Shown here one piece after another: positions 1-8,827 of a stretch of 64,000 nucleotides of DNA. Location of the stretch: NCBI RefSeq assembly GCF_020532675.1, contig NZ_JAJAVE010000001.1, forward strand, positions 1,798,001-1,862,000, given 5' to 3'. A program made the position numbers and the translations under genes. Position 1 is the stretch's first letter. Every line of letters starts with the position of its first letter. This DNA comes from Methylobacillus gramineus. GTDB taxonomy: Bacteria > Pseudomonadota > Gammaproteobacteria > Burkholderiales > Methylophilaceae. Under the pieces are notes generated by a model that had not been told where the DNA came from, made no database searches, and was given only the letters and a program-made list of their open reading frames with translations.

Positions 1-2817
1 AAATCGTGATTCCAGCGCACTATGGTCAGGTGCCACGTAGGCAAATCCAATCACGCGACCTACCGTCCTGGAATAAGCGATACTGGTCACACGGCCTTCA
101 ATCTCACCATCGCGTATCACCAGGTTGCACTCAAACGGCATCTCCCCGGCATAGCCTGCATCCAGCGCAAACGCCACCAGGATTTTCTTCAATGGCCGCT
201 TGGCAATAATCTGCAGACTGCGCTTGCCAATGAAGTCGGGCTTGTCCAGGCTGAGGGCATGGTCAGCACCAATCTCGTAGGGGTTGGTGAGGCCGTCGGT
301 ATCAATACCCGGCATGGCATGACCCATTTCCAGCCGCAGCAAGCGTTGGGCATCAGTGCCAAAAGGCTTAAGCCCCAAGGCATGACCTGCCCCCATCACC
401 CGCTCCCAGACAAACGCGGCCTGTGGAGTGGGGATATGCAACTCATAAGTGGTATCCGAGACAAAGACCACGCGGATCAAGCGTACTGGCACGCCAGCAA
501 TTTCAGCCTCGCATATGCTCTGGGCCGGCATTGCGCTTTCATCCAGGCTGACATTGACGAGGCCGGACAACACTTGCCGAGCCAGTGGGCCAGCGATATT
601 GATAGCGGCATAAGAACCGGTAACATTGACCAGACCAATATCCAGTTGCCACATCTGCTGCCAGCGCTGCATTTCACGGTAAACAGCTGCAGCATTGGAA
701 GTACCGGAAGAGAGATAGAACAAATCGTCTGCCAAGCGATGGGCCAGCCCATCGTCTATCACCACGCCGGATTCATCCAGCAACATGGTGTAGCGCGAAG
801 AGCCAACAGGCTGGACGCTGTAACTGCCAGTGAAGAACCGTTCCAGGAACAGTGCAGCATCCGGGCCGTGTACTTCGATCTTGCCAAAGGAACTGCTATC
901 GATAATGCCGGCCTTGGTCCTCACTGCCTCGACTTCTGCCAGCACGGTATCCGCCAGACTGAGGCCAGGCACCTGGTAATAGGCCGCACGCTTCCAGGCA
1001 CCCACATCCGTAAACACTGCACCAAGCTTGTGGTTCATATCGTGCAATGGTGTCAGGCGATGTGGATGGAAACCACGACCACCGAGGTGACCTATGGGTG
1101 TGGGGTGGAAGAACGGGCGTGAAGTGGTGGTACCGATCTGCTCCACTGGCACGCCACGCACGCGGGCCAGGATACGGATGGCATTCATGTTGGAATGCTT
1201 GCCCTGGCTGGGGCCCATGCCCACCGTGGTAAAGCGCTTCATTAGCTCAATGTTGTCAAAGCCTTCCTTGGCCGCATTGATGAAATCCTTGACCTGGATA
1301 TCCTCATCAAAATCGACAAAGTTCTTGCCCTTGGGATGCGGTACCACAGGGTATTCATGGCTTTGTGCGGTGTTTGAAGGGGATACAGATGACAGTTCAG
1401 GTGTACCCAGGCCAATGTGGCGCAGAGCCAGCGAAGCCGCCCGCGCACCATCCTGGACTTTCTGTTCCAGCGCATAGACCCCATTGACGCGACCAGCGGC
1501 AAAGATGCCAGCAGGCAGCTTGTTGGGCACAAACTGGTGCACACCATAGTCGTAGCGCATGGCGGTGCCAGCCTGGTACAAGAGGTTGGCCGCAGGGGCC
1601 CAGCCAGCACACATCGCCACGCCGTCGCAGTCTATCGTGACCTTGCTGCGGGTCAGCGCTTCATTAAGTTTTTCATCATATTCCGCCACGGTCACGGACT
1701 TGACGCCAGTCTTTCCTGCATTGGGCTGTACTTCATAAATACAGCTGCCGCTGATTGTCTTGACGCCACGGCGTGCAAGCTGAGCTGCCAATGGCCCATC
1801 CTTGGCATCACTGCGCAAATCCACCACGGCCGCTACCTTGATACCAGCTTCCAGCAAGTCTTGCGCCACGCGGTAGCCATAATCATTAGCGGTAAACACC
1901 ACGCCATTGCTGAAAGGCTTGACGCTATAACGATGCAACAGGCGCTGGGCGGCGGAACCCAGCATGACACCGGGAATATCGTTGTTCCTGAACACAGGGG
2001 GCTGCTCAAAAGCCCCGCTGGCCATGATGACGGCATTGGCCCTGACCTTGATCATGCCATCAGCAGTCACCACAGGAATCAGGTGATCGGGGTAATAACC
2101 AGCAGCATAAGCCGCGGCAATCACCTCTACATTGGGCAGGCTTTCCACCTTGGCCAACAAGTCTTTCAGCAGGTTGGCAGCCTCTTGTGTGCCACCCCAG
2201 TCAAAGCCCAGGCTGCCGCCTATTTGCAGGTTTTCATCCACCAGCATCACGCGCAGCCCGCTCTTGCCTGCTTCATAAGCGGCAGAAAGACCGCTAGCAC
2301 CGGCGCCTATCACCAGTACGTCACAGTGCCTGTGCTTCTTGCGCTTGAGGATACGGGGATAATTGAAATTGACCACACCCAGGCCTGCCGCCTTGCGGAT
2401 GATGTTTTCCCAGAATGGGAACAGCTTCCTGGGGGTATGAAATGCCTTGTAATAGAAACCGACAGGCAACAACGGTGAGATGGAATCGATAAAGCGATTT
2501 TTATCCTTCTTCACTCCCCCATCGGTATTGACAGCTTCCAGCGCCATACCATTGCGAACCGGCACCACATCCCCGCGGATATTGGTATCCATGCCATCGG
2601 TCAGCATGATATTCACGTCATGATTGGCAAAGCTCAGGATGCCGCGTGGGCGGTGATACTTGAAGCTGCGGCCTATGACCTGCTCACCACTGGCCCAGAG
2701 GGCGCTGGTGATGGAATCGCCTTCAAAACCGCTGAATTCCTTGCCTTCAAAACTGAACTTGACGGCAGTGGAGCGGTTAATCCATTCACCTTTTTGTTTG
2801 GCTAAACGCGCGCTCAT
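1..2817 (-). CDS. soxA: Sarcosine oxidase alpha-type subunit (probable N-methylglutamate dehydrogenase), 3' end cut by window
   Basis: The frame is open from an ATG at 2817 to the window edge, giving 939 codons. Family members are about 950-1000 residues, so only a short C-terminus is missing. The N-terminus has the family's small beta-grasp-like region with RSFKYHRPRG. A dinucleotide-binding motif (VLVIGAGASGLSAAYEAG) follows near residue 165, and the C-terminal half is a GcvT-like folate-binding module ending in GRVIGFAYVAPDHS. The ATG overlaps the stop of the upstream delta-type gene (ATGA), so the two are co-translated. Heterotetrameric sarcosine oxidases demethylate sarcosine and pass the one-carbon unit to tetrahydrofolate. 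The paralogous N-methylglutamate dehydrogenase acts on N-methylglutamate in methylamine users. The dimethylamine operon 12 kb away favours the second role, but sequence alone does not separate them. Confidence 0.88.
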   Translation of the reverse strand, partial: MSARLAKQKGEWINRSTAVKFSFEGKEFSGFEGDSITSALWASGEQVIGRSFKYHRPRGILSFANHDVNIMLTDGMDTNIRGDVVPVRNGMALEAVNTDGGVKKDKNRFIDSISPLLPVGFYYKAFHTPRKLFPFWENIIRKAAGLGVVNFNYPRILKRKKHRHCDVLVIGAGASGLSAAYEAGKSGLRVMLVDENLQIGGSLGFDWGGTQEAANLLKDLLAKVESLPNVEVIAAAYAAGYYPDHLIPVVTADGMIKVRANAVIMASGAFEQPPVFRNNDIPGVMLGSAAQRLLHRYSVKPFSNGVVFTANDYGYRVAQDLLEAGIKVAAVVDLRSDAKDGPLAAQLARRGVKTISGSCIYEVQPNAGKTGVKSVTVAEYDEKLNEALTRSKVTIDCDGVAMCAGWAPAANLLYQAGTAMRYDYGVHQFVPNKLPAGIFAAGRVNGVYALEQKVQDGARAASLALRHIGLGTPELSSVSPSNTAQSHEYPVVPHPKGKNFVDFDEDIQVKDFINAAKEGFDNIELMKRFTTVGMGPSQGKHSNMNAIRILARVRGVPVEQIGTTTSRPFFHPTPIGHLGGRGFHPHRLTPLHDMNHKLGAVFTDVGAWKRAAYYQVPGLSLADTVLAEVEAVRTKAGIIDSSSFGKIEVHGPDAALFLERFFTGSYSVQPVGSSRYTMLLDESGVVIDDGLAHRLADDLFYLSSGTSNAAAVYREMQRWQQMWQLDIGLVNVTGSYAAINIAGPLARQVLSGLVNVSLDESAMPAQSICEAEIAGVPVRLIRVVFVSDTTYELHIPTPQAAFVWERVMGAGHALGLKPFGTDAQRLLRLEMGHAMPGIDTDGLTNPYEIGADHALSLDKPDFIGKRSLQIIAKRPLKKILVAFALDAGYAGEMPFECNLVIRDGEIEGRVTSIAYSRTVGRVIGFAYVAPDHSALESRF

Positions 2818-3074
2818 TTGCTGCCCTCCTGCCCTTTCAGATATGTACGCATCACCTTGTCAGTCAATGTATTGCGCTCAGCGATAAACCAGGTGCCGCT
2901 GGGCGCGTGATACCACCATTCATTCTTGATCCCAGGTGCGCCACTGCGGTTGTGCACATAGGCTGCCCACTCTGCATCGGTACAGTCTGCTGGCGGGGCA
3001 ACGCGATATTCACCACCAAAGACAAATTCGCTCAAGGGACGGGTGCCGTTCACTGGACATGTCAGTAATTTCAT
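2814..3074 (-). CDS. soxD: Sarcosine oxidase delta-type small subunit (probable N-methylglutamate dehydrogenase subunit)
   Basis: An 86-residue protein with the delta-subunit pattern: N-terminal CPVNGTRPLSEF, then EYRV, then NEWWYH and GTWFIAER. Delta subunits of sarcosine oxidase normally carry a zinc knuckle starting CPxCG. Here the second cysteine is replaced (CPVNG), so the usual zinc site is incomplete. The start is supported by AGAGGA eight bases before the ATG. The gene sits 12 bp after the beta-type gene and overlaps the alpha-type gene by four bases, so it belongs to one operon. The subunit is structural in known complexes and has no catalytic role of its own. Confidence 0.88.
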   Translation of the reverse strand: MKLLTCPVNGTRPLSEFVFGGEYRVAPPADCTDAEWAAYVHNRSGAPGIKNEWWYHAPSGTWFIAERNTLTDKVMRTYLKGQEGSK

Positions 3075-3086
3075 TATTTCTATCCT

Positions 3087-4328
3087 CTAATGACCGACCG
3101 AGGCCGCGCCTTTTTCCCCGGTCAGCTCGTAATCCTCAAAGCGTGACAGGCGGAAAGAATGGATAAGATCTGGTGCGTGATCACGGGCAATGGTTTCTGC
3201 CATGGTCTTGCCGCTGATTGGGGTGGCCTTGAAGCCCCAGGTGCCCCAACCAGCATCCAGGTAAAACCCCTCGATTGGCGTCTTGCCCATGATGGGCGCA
3301 AAATCTGGCGTCATATCCGCCATGCCCGCCCATTGGCGCACCACCTTGATGTTGGAAAGGAAAGGGAACATGTCCAGCATGTGCGAGGTTAGGCCCTCAA
3401 CAAAATCCAACGTGGATCGGGTGGAATGCACTTCATAGGGATCCAGCGAAGACCCCATTACCAGCTCGCCACGTGAAGACTGGCTGACATACACATGCAG
3501 ACTGCCGGACACCAGGATGGTGTCCAGCCAGGGCTTCATCGGCTCGGTCACGCAGGCCTGCAATGGATGAATGACGATAGGCGTATCCAGGTCCACCATC
3601 TCGCAGATGCGTGGCGTGAAACCCGCTACGGCTGACAGCACCTTGCTGGTAGCGATATAGCCTTTGTTGGTGTTGACCCCCACCACCTTGCCAGCCTTGA
3701 CGTCTATACCCAGTACTTCTGTGTTCTGGAAAATCTCCACCCCCAACTGGTCAGCACCACGGGCATAGCCCCAGGCCACACCATCATGACGGGCCACCGA
3801 GCCTGGCGCATGATACAAAGCGCCAAGGATGGGGGCCTGGCCACTACAGCTCATATCAAGCTGAGGACAGGCCTTGGAAATCTCGTCTGGACCAACCACA
3901 TAGCTTTCAACTCCTACGTGCTTGTTGACCTCGGCACGCCAGCGCATGGTACGCATGGCAGATTCGGTATGGGCCAGCGTGAAGTGTCCGCGGGTGGAAT
4001 AGAACAGGTTGAGATCCAGTTCCTCGGACAAACCCTCATAAATCTTGACGCTGGCATCGTAAAACTTCACGCCTTCAGGAGTGAGGTAATTGGAGCGAAC
4101 GATGGTGGTATTGCGGCCCGTGTTACCGCCACCGATATAGCCTTTTTCCAGCACCGCCACATTGGTGATGCCATGTTCCTTGGCCAGGTAATACGCTGCT
4201 GCCAGGCCATGACCTCCGCCGCCGATAATGACTACGTCATACGACTTCTTGGGGGTTTCATGCGCCTTAAAAAACCGCGTTCCGGGATAGTCTTTACTTA
4301 ACGCGTATTTAAGCAGTCTTAACGGCAT
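3087..4328 (-). CDS. soxB: Sarcosine oxidase beta-type FAD subunit (probable N-methylglutamate dehydrogenase catalytic subunit)
   Basis: This is a DAO-family flavoprotein. An ADP-binding motif (DVVIIGGGGHGLAAAYYLA) lies about 30 residues in. It is followed by the beta-subunit signature GNTGRNTTIVRSNY, where the FAD-attachment region lies, and by the C-terminal YLDAGWGTWGFKATP. I chose the ATG at 4328 (413 residues) because GGAGT stands eight bases before it; a TTG at 4364 in the same frame would add 12 residues. It is the first gene of a beta-delta-alpha operon, as in sox/mgd operons. It would oxidise the N-methyl group of sarcosine or N-methylglutamate in the cytoplasm. The substrate is inferred from the methylotroph context. 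Confidence 0.88.
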   Translation of the reverse strand: MPLRLLKYALSKDYPGTRFFKAHETPKKSYDVVIIGGGGHGLAAAYYLAKEHGITNVAVLEKGYIGGGNTGRNTTIVRSNYLTPEGVKFYDASVKIYEGLSEELDLNLFYSTRGHFTLAHTESAMRTMRWRAEVNKHVGVESYVVGPDEISKACPQLDMSCSGQAPILGALYHAPGSVARHDGVAWGYARGADQLGVEIFQNTEVLGIDVKAGKVVGVNTNKGYIATSKVLSAVAGFTPRICEMVDLDTPIVIHPLQACVTEPMKPWLDTILVSGSLHVYVSQSSRGELVMGSSLDPYEVHSTRSTLDFVEGLTSHMLDMFPFLSNIKVVRQWAGMADMTPDFAPIMGKTPIEGFYLDAGWGTWGFKATPISGKTMAETIARDHAPDLIHSFRLSRFEDYELTGEKGAASVGH

Positions 4329-4893
4329 TGATTTGACTCCAATGAACTGGGTAACCCAATCCAACGATTAAATTATTGATAAACTTTTTTTCTTGTTATG
4401 AAACTTATAAAACGTATTTATACCGATGCAAAAAAACAGTGTCAATCAATTTATGAAACTTTTATTCATAATAAGAAACATCAATCACAGGTCAATACCT
4501 CCAAGGGAGTAGTTGCCTGTTTTTGCACACGTTTAAATAAATAATGAAGTGCAAGCCCGCGACATGAATCGCTTTATCTTGCTAACAAGCAGGGCCTGTA
4601 CCAATCATTGAGTCAAACGTGGTTTGATTCGCCGGAACGGCTAAGGAATAAAGAATAGAAGGACTGCCAATGAGCAGAGGACGCTACAAATAAGGAGAGA
4701 TAGCACTCAGGTTTTGCACCAAAAAGAGGCACACAGGCAAAGCATGCGTAGATTGCACTGTGATAGATCACTCAAAGAAAACATGGATGATGAAGCCCAT
4801 CATGCTTTGACCAATACGAGACGTATCCTGATAGAGGTAAAGCTTTACAACAGAGTGTCGTAAAAACTATGTTGACGCTAAAAAAATATCGGT
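4329..4893. promoter_or_regulatory. Intergenic control region upstream of the sarcosine oxidase-type operon
   Basis: A 565-bp AT-rich gap with no credible gene. Two identical 11-bp copies of TTATGAAACTT lie at 4396-4406 and 4451-4461. The second copy begins a dyad, TTATGAA (4451-4457) and TTCATAA (4465-4471). They stand about 70 and 125 bases upstream of the operon start and look like regulator sites; which protein binds is unknown. The part from 4500 to 4893 holds nothing I can name, apart from a short palindrome GTGATAGATCAC at 4760-4771. Confidence 0.45.
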
Positions 4894-5367
4894 ATGAACA
4901 AACTCTCTCCTACCAGCCCTTCCTATGTTTCTGAGCTTGTATCCCAACTCAACCCCACCGCCAAACCTGCAGGGGCTAGTGCCAGTCTGTCATCCAACCG
5001 TTCCGAAGTTAAGATATCCCAGCTAGGGCAACTTCTCTCGTCCTTTGCCCCGCAACAGACCAACAAGTCTAACCCCAATCAAGATATTGATGACAGCGAC
5101 CTGCCCGACCTGATCAAGACCATACTCAAGCAGATCAGGAAATTGCAGGAACAATTACGTGAGCAACAACAACGCTTGCAAGCCATCATGGCCAACCAGC
5201 ATCTCTCCGCTGATGAGAGAAAAACACAACTACTAGAGGTACAGGCCGCCATCAGCACATTACACACTGGCCTGTCAGCCGCCATGAAAACCTTGCATAA
5301 AACGATGTCTGATCAAGGGCTGAGCAAAGAACAAATGGCCACCGTCGCTTCACTATTGAGTAAGTAG
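4894..5367 (+). CDS. Hypothetical coiled-coil protein
   Basis: 157 residues of unknown function. The first 65 residues are rich in Ser, Pro, Ala and Asn and probably disordered. Residues about 70-105 are Leu/Gln/Glu rich (repeated QEQLREQQQRL-like heptads) and should form a coiled coil, and a second helical part follows. There is no signal peptide, membrane segment or cysteine. The ribosome-binding site before the ATG is weak. It stands alone between the amine operon (opposite strand) and marC. I do not recognise a family. Codon usage looks like its neighbours, so I accept it as a real gene with moderate confidence. Confidence 0.6.
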   Translation: MNKLSPTSPSYVSELVSQLNPTAKPAGASASLSSNRSEVKISQLGQLLSSFAPQQTNKSNPNQDIDDSDLPDLIKTILKQIRKLQEQLREQQQRLQAIMANQHLSADERKTQLLEVQAAISTLHTGLSAAMKTLHKTMSDQGLSKEQMATVASLLSK

Positions 5368-5525
5368 ACATGCGGCAAGCATGCTAGGCTGGCTGCTTGC
5401 CTGGAAACATCACGCTTTATCGCGAAAACTGATAACCCAAGTCAACTTGTGAAAAATCAAGCGCCATGAAACAGCGCAACGTTTCTCATTGGATTTGGAT
5501 ATAGAAGAACACCAGAAAGGTCTGC

Positions 5526-6185
5526 ATGAGCATACTGGACATACTCAAATACATTTCAATCGTGGTGGTTGGCCTGCTGCCTATCATGAACCCACTGACT
5601 ACCATTCCTCTATACATGGCGCTGACCAGCCGGATGACGCCCGCCAATAAAAAACTTCAAGCCAAAAAAGCCTGTTTTTATGCGTTTTGTATCTTGAGTA
5701 CATTTTTGTTGTTAGGCAACGGCATCATTGCCTTGTTTGGCATTTCAATACCGGGGATTCGCGTTGCTGGCGGCATCATCATTCTGATTCTGGCGCTGCG
5801 CATGATTTTCTCTGGAGAGGATTCATCATCCAGCGTTGATACCGAAACGACGGAAATCAAGCATGCCGATCTGGACTATTCATTTTCCCCATTGGCCATG
5901 CCTAGTTTAGCCGGGCCAGGTTCAATTGCCGTAGTGATGGGCTTTGGATCGCAAATCCCTGATGGCTCTTATATGCTCGGCTACAGCATTGTGATCATTG
6001 GCATCCTCATCACCATCAGTGTGGCCTATCTTGCACTGGCTTCAGCGCACATCATCGAGAAGTTTCTCGGCGAGCATGGCGTACAAGCCGTCACCAAAAT
6101 CATGGGTTTCCTGCTGACCTGTGTGGCAGTGCAGTTCCTGGCTTCGGGAATCAGGGATTTTTATATCGAGTTTTCTACGATGTAA
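5526..6185 (+). CDS. marC: MarC family integral membrane protein
   Basis: 219 residues with six hydrophobic segments, matching the length and layout of the MarC/UPF0056 (NAAT) family. The conserved pattern IMNPLTTIPLYMALT is near the N-terminus, and PLAMPSLAGPGSIAVVMG lies in the middle after a short soluble loop. AGAAAGG lies five bases before the ATG. The family is annotated as transporters of neutral amino acids or of unknown function; the original link to multidrug resistance was not upheld. It is monocistronic, closed by a strong terminator hairpin at 6238. It is convergent with the APC permease, so no functional link is implied. Confidence 0.85.
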   Translation: MSILDILKYISIVVVGLLPIMNPLTTIPLYMALTSRMTPANKKLQAKKACFYAFCILSTFLLLGNGIIALFGISIPGIRVAGGIIILILALRMIFSGEDSSSSVDTETTEIKHADLDYSFSPLAMPSLAGPGSIAVVMGFGSQIPDGSYMLGYSIVIIGILITISVAYLALASAHIIEKFLGEHGVQAVTKIMGFLLTCVAVQFLASGIRDFYIEFSTM

Positions 6186-6237
6186 AAATGAGGATCAATA
6201 TTTTTTATAACAACAGTGCATCCTGGATATATCAAAC

Positions 6238-6275
6238 AGCATCAAGCCCCACTTAAATGGGGCTTGATGCTTTTA
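6238..6275 (+). terminator. Bidirectional rho-independent terminator
   Basis: A perfect 13-bp stem pairs AGCATCAAGCCCC (6238-6250) with GGGGCTTGATGCT (6259-6271) across an 8-base loop, followed by T residues. It lies between the convergent genes marC (+) and the APC permease (-) and can serve both. Confidence 0.85.
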
Positions 6276-6289
6276 TAACGCTGTCCTGA

Positions 6290-8026
6290 CTATAACTGCT
6301 GCATGCCAATCACGATAAGAATCGCCACCGCAATCGCGATAAATGGGAGTATGCCAGCGCGTTTCTTCACACCATCTTCATCTCCAACATGCATATCTTC
6401 CACCATGGCCTTGGGGAATTTTCCTTTGTCTTGCACATAATGGCGGAACACGAATACAGGCAAGATCAGTGAGGCACAAATCACGCCCGACCACAGCGTC
6501 CCCTCACCCCAGATATTCGCCCCCAGCCCCATCAGCGCAACATTCACAAAGCTAAGTATAGTGCCCAGCACAATCAGGATTAACGGCGCCTTGTAGGGAC
6601 GTACCCAATTAGGGCGATCCAGACGGTGTATCCAACCAGAGTTAAGATTGAGGAAGTTGAAGATGATGTAGCAGACATTGGACACGGCCAGTACAAAGAC
6701 ATAGTCCGACATCAGCAACAACCCCAGGTTGAAACAGAGATCAGTCCACATGGCACGCGTAGGTGCACCATGCTCATTGGCATGGGAAAGATACTTGGGC
6801 AGCCAGCCATCCACTGCACCTTGATACAGGGTACGTGATGATCCCGCCATGGAGGTCATGATAGACAGCAATAATGCCAGCACCAGCATGATCACAATCA
6901 TATTACCGATCTGCTGCCCTCCACCCAGCATGGCCGCCAACGCACTGGCCACGCCCATACCACTATAGATATCTGGTGCCAGCATCCCGTCATAAACGGC
7001 TGGTGTAACCACGTTTCCGGCAGCATCCATCACCGCTGGCGTTACCAGGTGACCGAGGCCAAGATCCGCCTGGAAAGCAATAGGCACCAGAGTAAACACG
7101 GCAATACACAACAGGCCAGAGTAAAAAATAGCCTTGAAGGTATCCGTCTTGGGATTGCGGAACTCGCGCGTATAACAGACCGAGGTCTCAAAGGCATAGG
7201 TGGACCAGGCCGCGATGAACATACCACCAGCCATCAGCTTCCACCCTTCTATATCCCAGATACCATTCACCACATTGCCCACCTCGTCATACGCCAGTGG
7301 TGTGATCGGGAAAAAGTTAGCCGCAGTAATATCGCCGGTGAGGATCGGGACGATGCCAATCAACATGAGTGGTATCAAGGCGGCCAGGCCCAGGATCATG
7401 GTGACCTTGGAGGAGCGCAATATGCCACCGTGCTGAATACCAAAGACGCCAAGCAGGACGGCTGCGCCGAGAATAAAGGTGGCATTGATACGCAAGGTAA
7501 GGCCGGTCTTGATGAACCCAAGGTCAAACAAGGTAATTTGCCAGGTGTTGATCACCGCATCAGCCGGAAATGAGGCAATCAGGATATAGCCTGCTGCAAG
7601 GCCCGATCCTATTGCCAGCACGGGTGTCCACGCCAGCCAGTTACACCAGACCGAGATGGGGGCAATGAACTTGCTGTATCGCACCCAGGCAATGGCCCCG
7701 TAAACAGAGGCCCCGCCAGACTTATGCGGAAACATCCCGGCAATTTCGGCATAGGTAAATGCCTGGATAAAACCGAAGCTGATAGACAGCATCCAGGCCA
7801 GCCACGCGGGCTTGCCTACCGTGGAGGCAATGGCCCCGATGGAAAAAAGGACCAAGGCCGGTACCCCACTGGCAACCCAAAACGCGCCCTGCCATCCTAT
7901 CTTGCGATGCAGGCTACCCCGTGCGGATTGATCAGTGACCGGCACATTGATAGCCGTGGCATCTAACGATGGTGTCGCGCTCAATTTGAAGTCTCCCGAA
8001 AATAATGAATTGGATGCGGGCAGCAT
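6290..8026 (-). CDS. APC superfamily amino acid/amine permease
   Basis: 578 residues with about 12-14 hydrophobic segments after a soluble N-terminal tail of about 45 residues. The APC-type first helix (ASGVPALVLFSIGAIASTVG) and the motif AEIAGMFPHKSGGASVYGA in helix 2-3 mark it as an amino acid-polyamine-organocation permease. It is downstream of the NarX/NarL-like pair on the same strand (83 bp gap) and between the two methylated-amine loci. Uptake of an amino acid or a methylated amine is therefore plausible but not shown. The inner membrane location is clear. Confidence 0.82.
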   Translation of the reverse strand: MLPASNSLFSGDFKLSATPSLDATAINVPVTDQSARGSLHRKIGWQGAFWVASGVPALVLFSIGAIASTVGKPAWLAWMLSISFGFIQAFTYAEIAGMFPHKSGGASVYGAIAWVRYSKFIAPISVWCNWLAWTPVLAIGSGLAAGYILIASFPADAVINTWQITLFDLGFIKTGLTLRINATFILGAAVLLGVFGIQHGGILRSSKVTMILGLAALIPLMLIGIVPILTGDITAANFFPITPLAYDEVGNVVNGIWDIEGWKLMAGGMFIAAWSTYAFETSVCYTREFRNPKTDTFKAIFYSGLLCIAVFTLVPIAFQADLGLGHLVTPAVMDAAGNVVTPAVYDGMLAPDIYSGMGVASALAAMLGGGQQIGNMIVIMLVLALLLSIMTSMAGSSRTLYQGAVDGWLPKYLSHANEHGAPTRAMWTDLCFNLGLLLMSDYVFVLAVSNVCYIIFNFLNLNSGWIHRLDRPNWVRPYKAPLILIVLGTILSFVNVALMGLGANIWGEGTLWSGVICASLILPVFVFRHYVQDKGKFPKAMVEDMHVGDEDGVKKRAGILPFIAIAVAILIVIGMQQL

Positions 8027-8109
8027 CCACGTTCAGGACTCCATTGGATAACGGATGAGCTCAACGCCACAATTCCCACTACGGATTACTTCTTTATGGG
8101 TATAAGCAC

Positions 8110-8757
8110 TTACTTCTGCCTGTGTGCCCATACGGCGGCTTCAAGCCGACTGGTAAGCCTCAACTTGCTCAGCAAATGTTTTACATGCACTTTCACTGTG
8201 GTATCGGATATCCCCAGCTTGCGCGCAATCGCCTTATTACTCAATCCATCCGCGAGGCACTGCAGGATTTCATGTTCGCGCTCTGTCAACGACACATGAT
8301 CTGGCGAAAGCGGCGCAGGTTTTGTGGCTAGCTCTTGCAAAGCCTGCTTCAGGACTTCCGTCAGCCTGTCCTGGATCACGGTCATCCCACCCAGAATCTT
8401 CTTCAAACTGGCACAGAGCTGCTCCGGATCCATATCTTTGAGCAAATAGCCATCAGCGCCAGCACGCAGCGCTTCCAGCAAGTCATCCTCTGCATCTGAT
8501 ACCGTCAACACAACAAAGCGCGCGGGCAGATCGCCACTTTTAAACCGGCGTAAGGTTTCAAGGCCATCCACCCCTTTCATGTTGAGATCAATCAGCACGA
8601 TATCTGGCGCCAGCGGGGGAGCAAGCTCAAGCCCTTCCAGCCCGGAGGATGCCTCTCCTACCACCTCGAAGGCAGGGTCAGCGCTGATCATCTGGCTCAC
8701 ACCCTTGCGAAACAATGCATGATCATCGATCAGGAATACCTTGAATTTATTGTCCAC
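8110..8757 (-). CDS. NarL/FixJ-type response regulator
   Basis: 215 residues. The receiver domain (about 5-120) has the acidic pair D11-D12, phospho-acceptor D57 (VLIDLNMKGVDG) and K109 in YLLKDMDP. The LuxR-type helix-turn-helix (about 150-212) has LTEREHEILQCLADG and STVKVHVKH-like residues (DTTVKVHVKHLLSKL). The C-terminal end SRLEAAVWAH resembles E. coli NarL closely. It lies 70 bp after the sensor kinase gene and forms a two-component operon with it. Nitrate/nitrite control is suggested by resemblance only. The APC permease downstream may be a target. Confidence 0.88.
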   Translation of the reverse strand: MDNKFKVFLIDDHALFRKGVSQMISADPAFEVVGEASSGLEGLELAPPLAPDIVLIDLNMKGVDGLETLRRFKSGDLPARFVVLTVSDAEDDLLEALRAGADGYLLKDMDPEQLCASLKKILGGMTVIQDRLTEVLKQALQELATKPAPLSPDHVSLTEREHEILQCLADGLSNKAIARKLGISDTTVKVHVKHLLSKLRLTSRLEAAVWAHRQK

Positions 8758-8827
8758 TCGCCCACCTTATCTATATCAATCAATTACATCATGTAACAAG
8801 CTGCATTTTGAGATTGGTATTGGCCTG

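Noticed and set aside
22-2478. Long open frames on the plus strand (22-1122 and 1417-2478)
   Set aside because: They lie antisense to the sarcosine oxidase alpha-type gene, whose minus-strand frame is open throughout and carries clear family motifs. The plus-strand translations show no motif.
3786-4301. Open frame of 171 codons on the plus strand
   Set aside because: It is antisense to the beta-type flavoprotein gene, has no ribosome-binding site and a composition unlike the real proteins here.
4760-4771. Palindrome GTGATAGATCAC as a CRP or FNR site
   Set aside because: The half-site spacing is too short for CRP (TGTGA-N6-TCACA) and does not fit FNR (TTGAT-N4-ATCAA).
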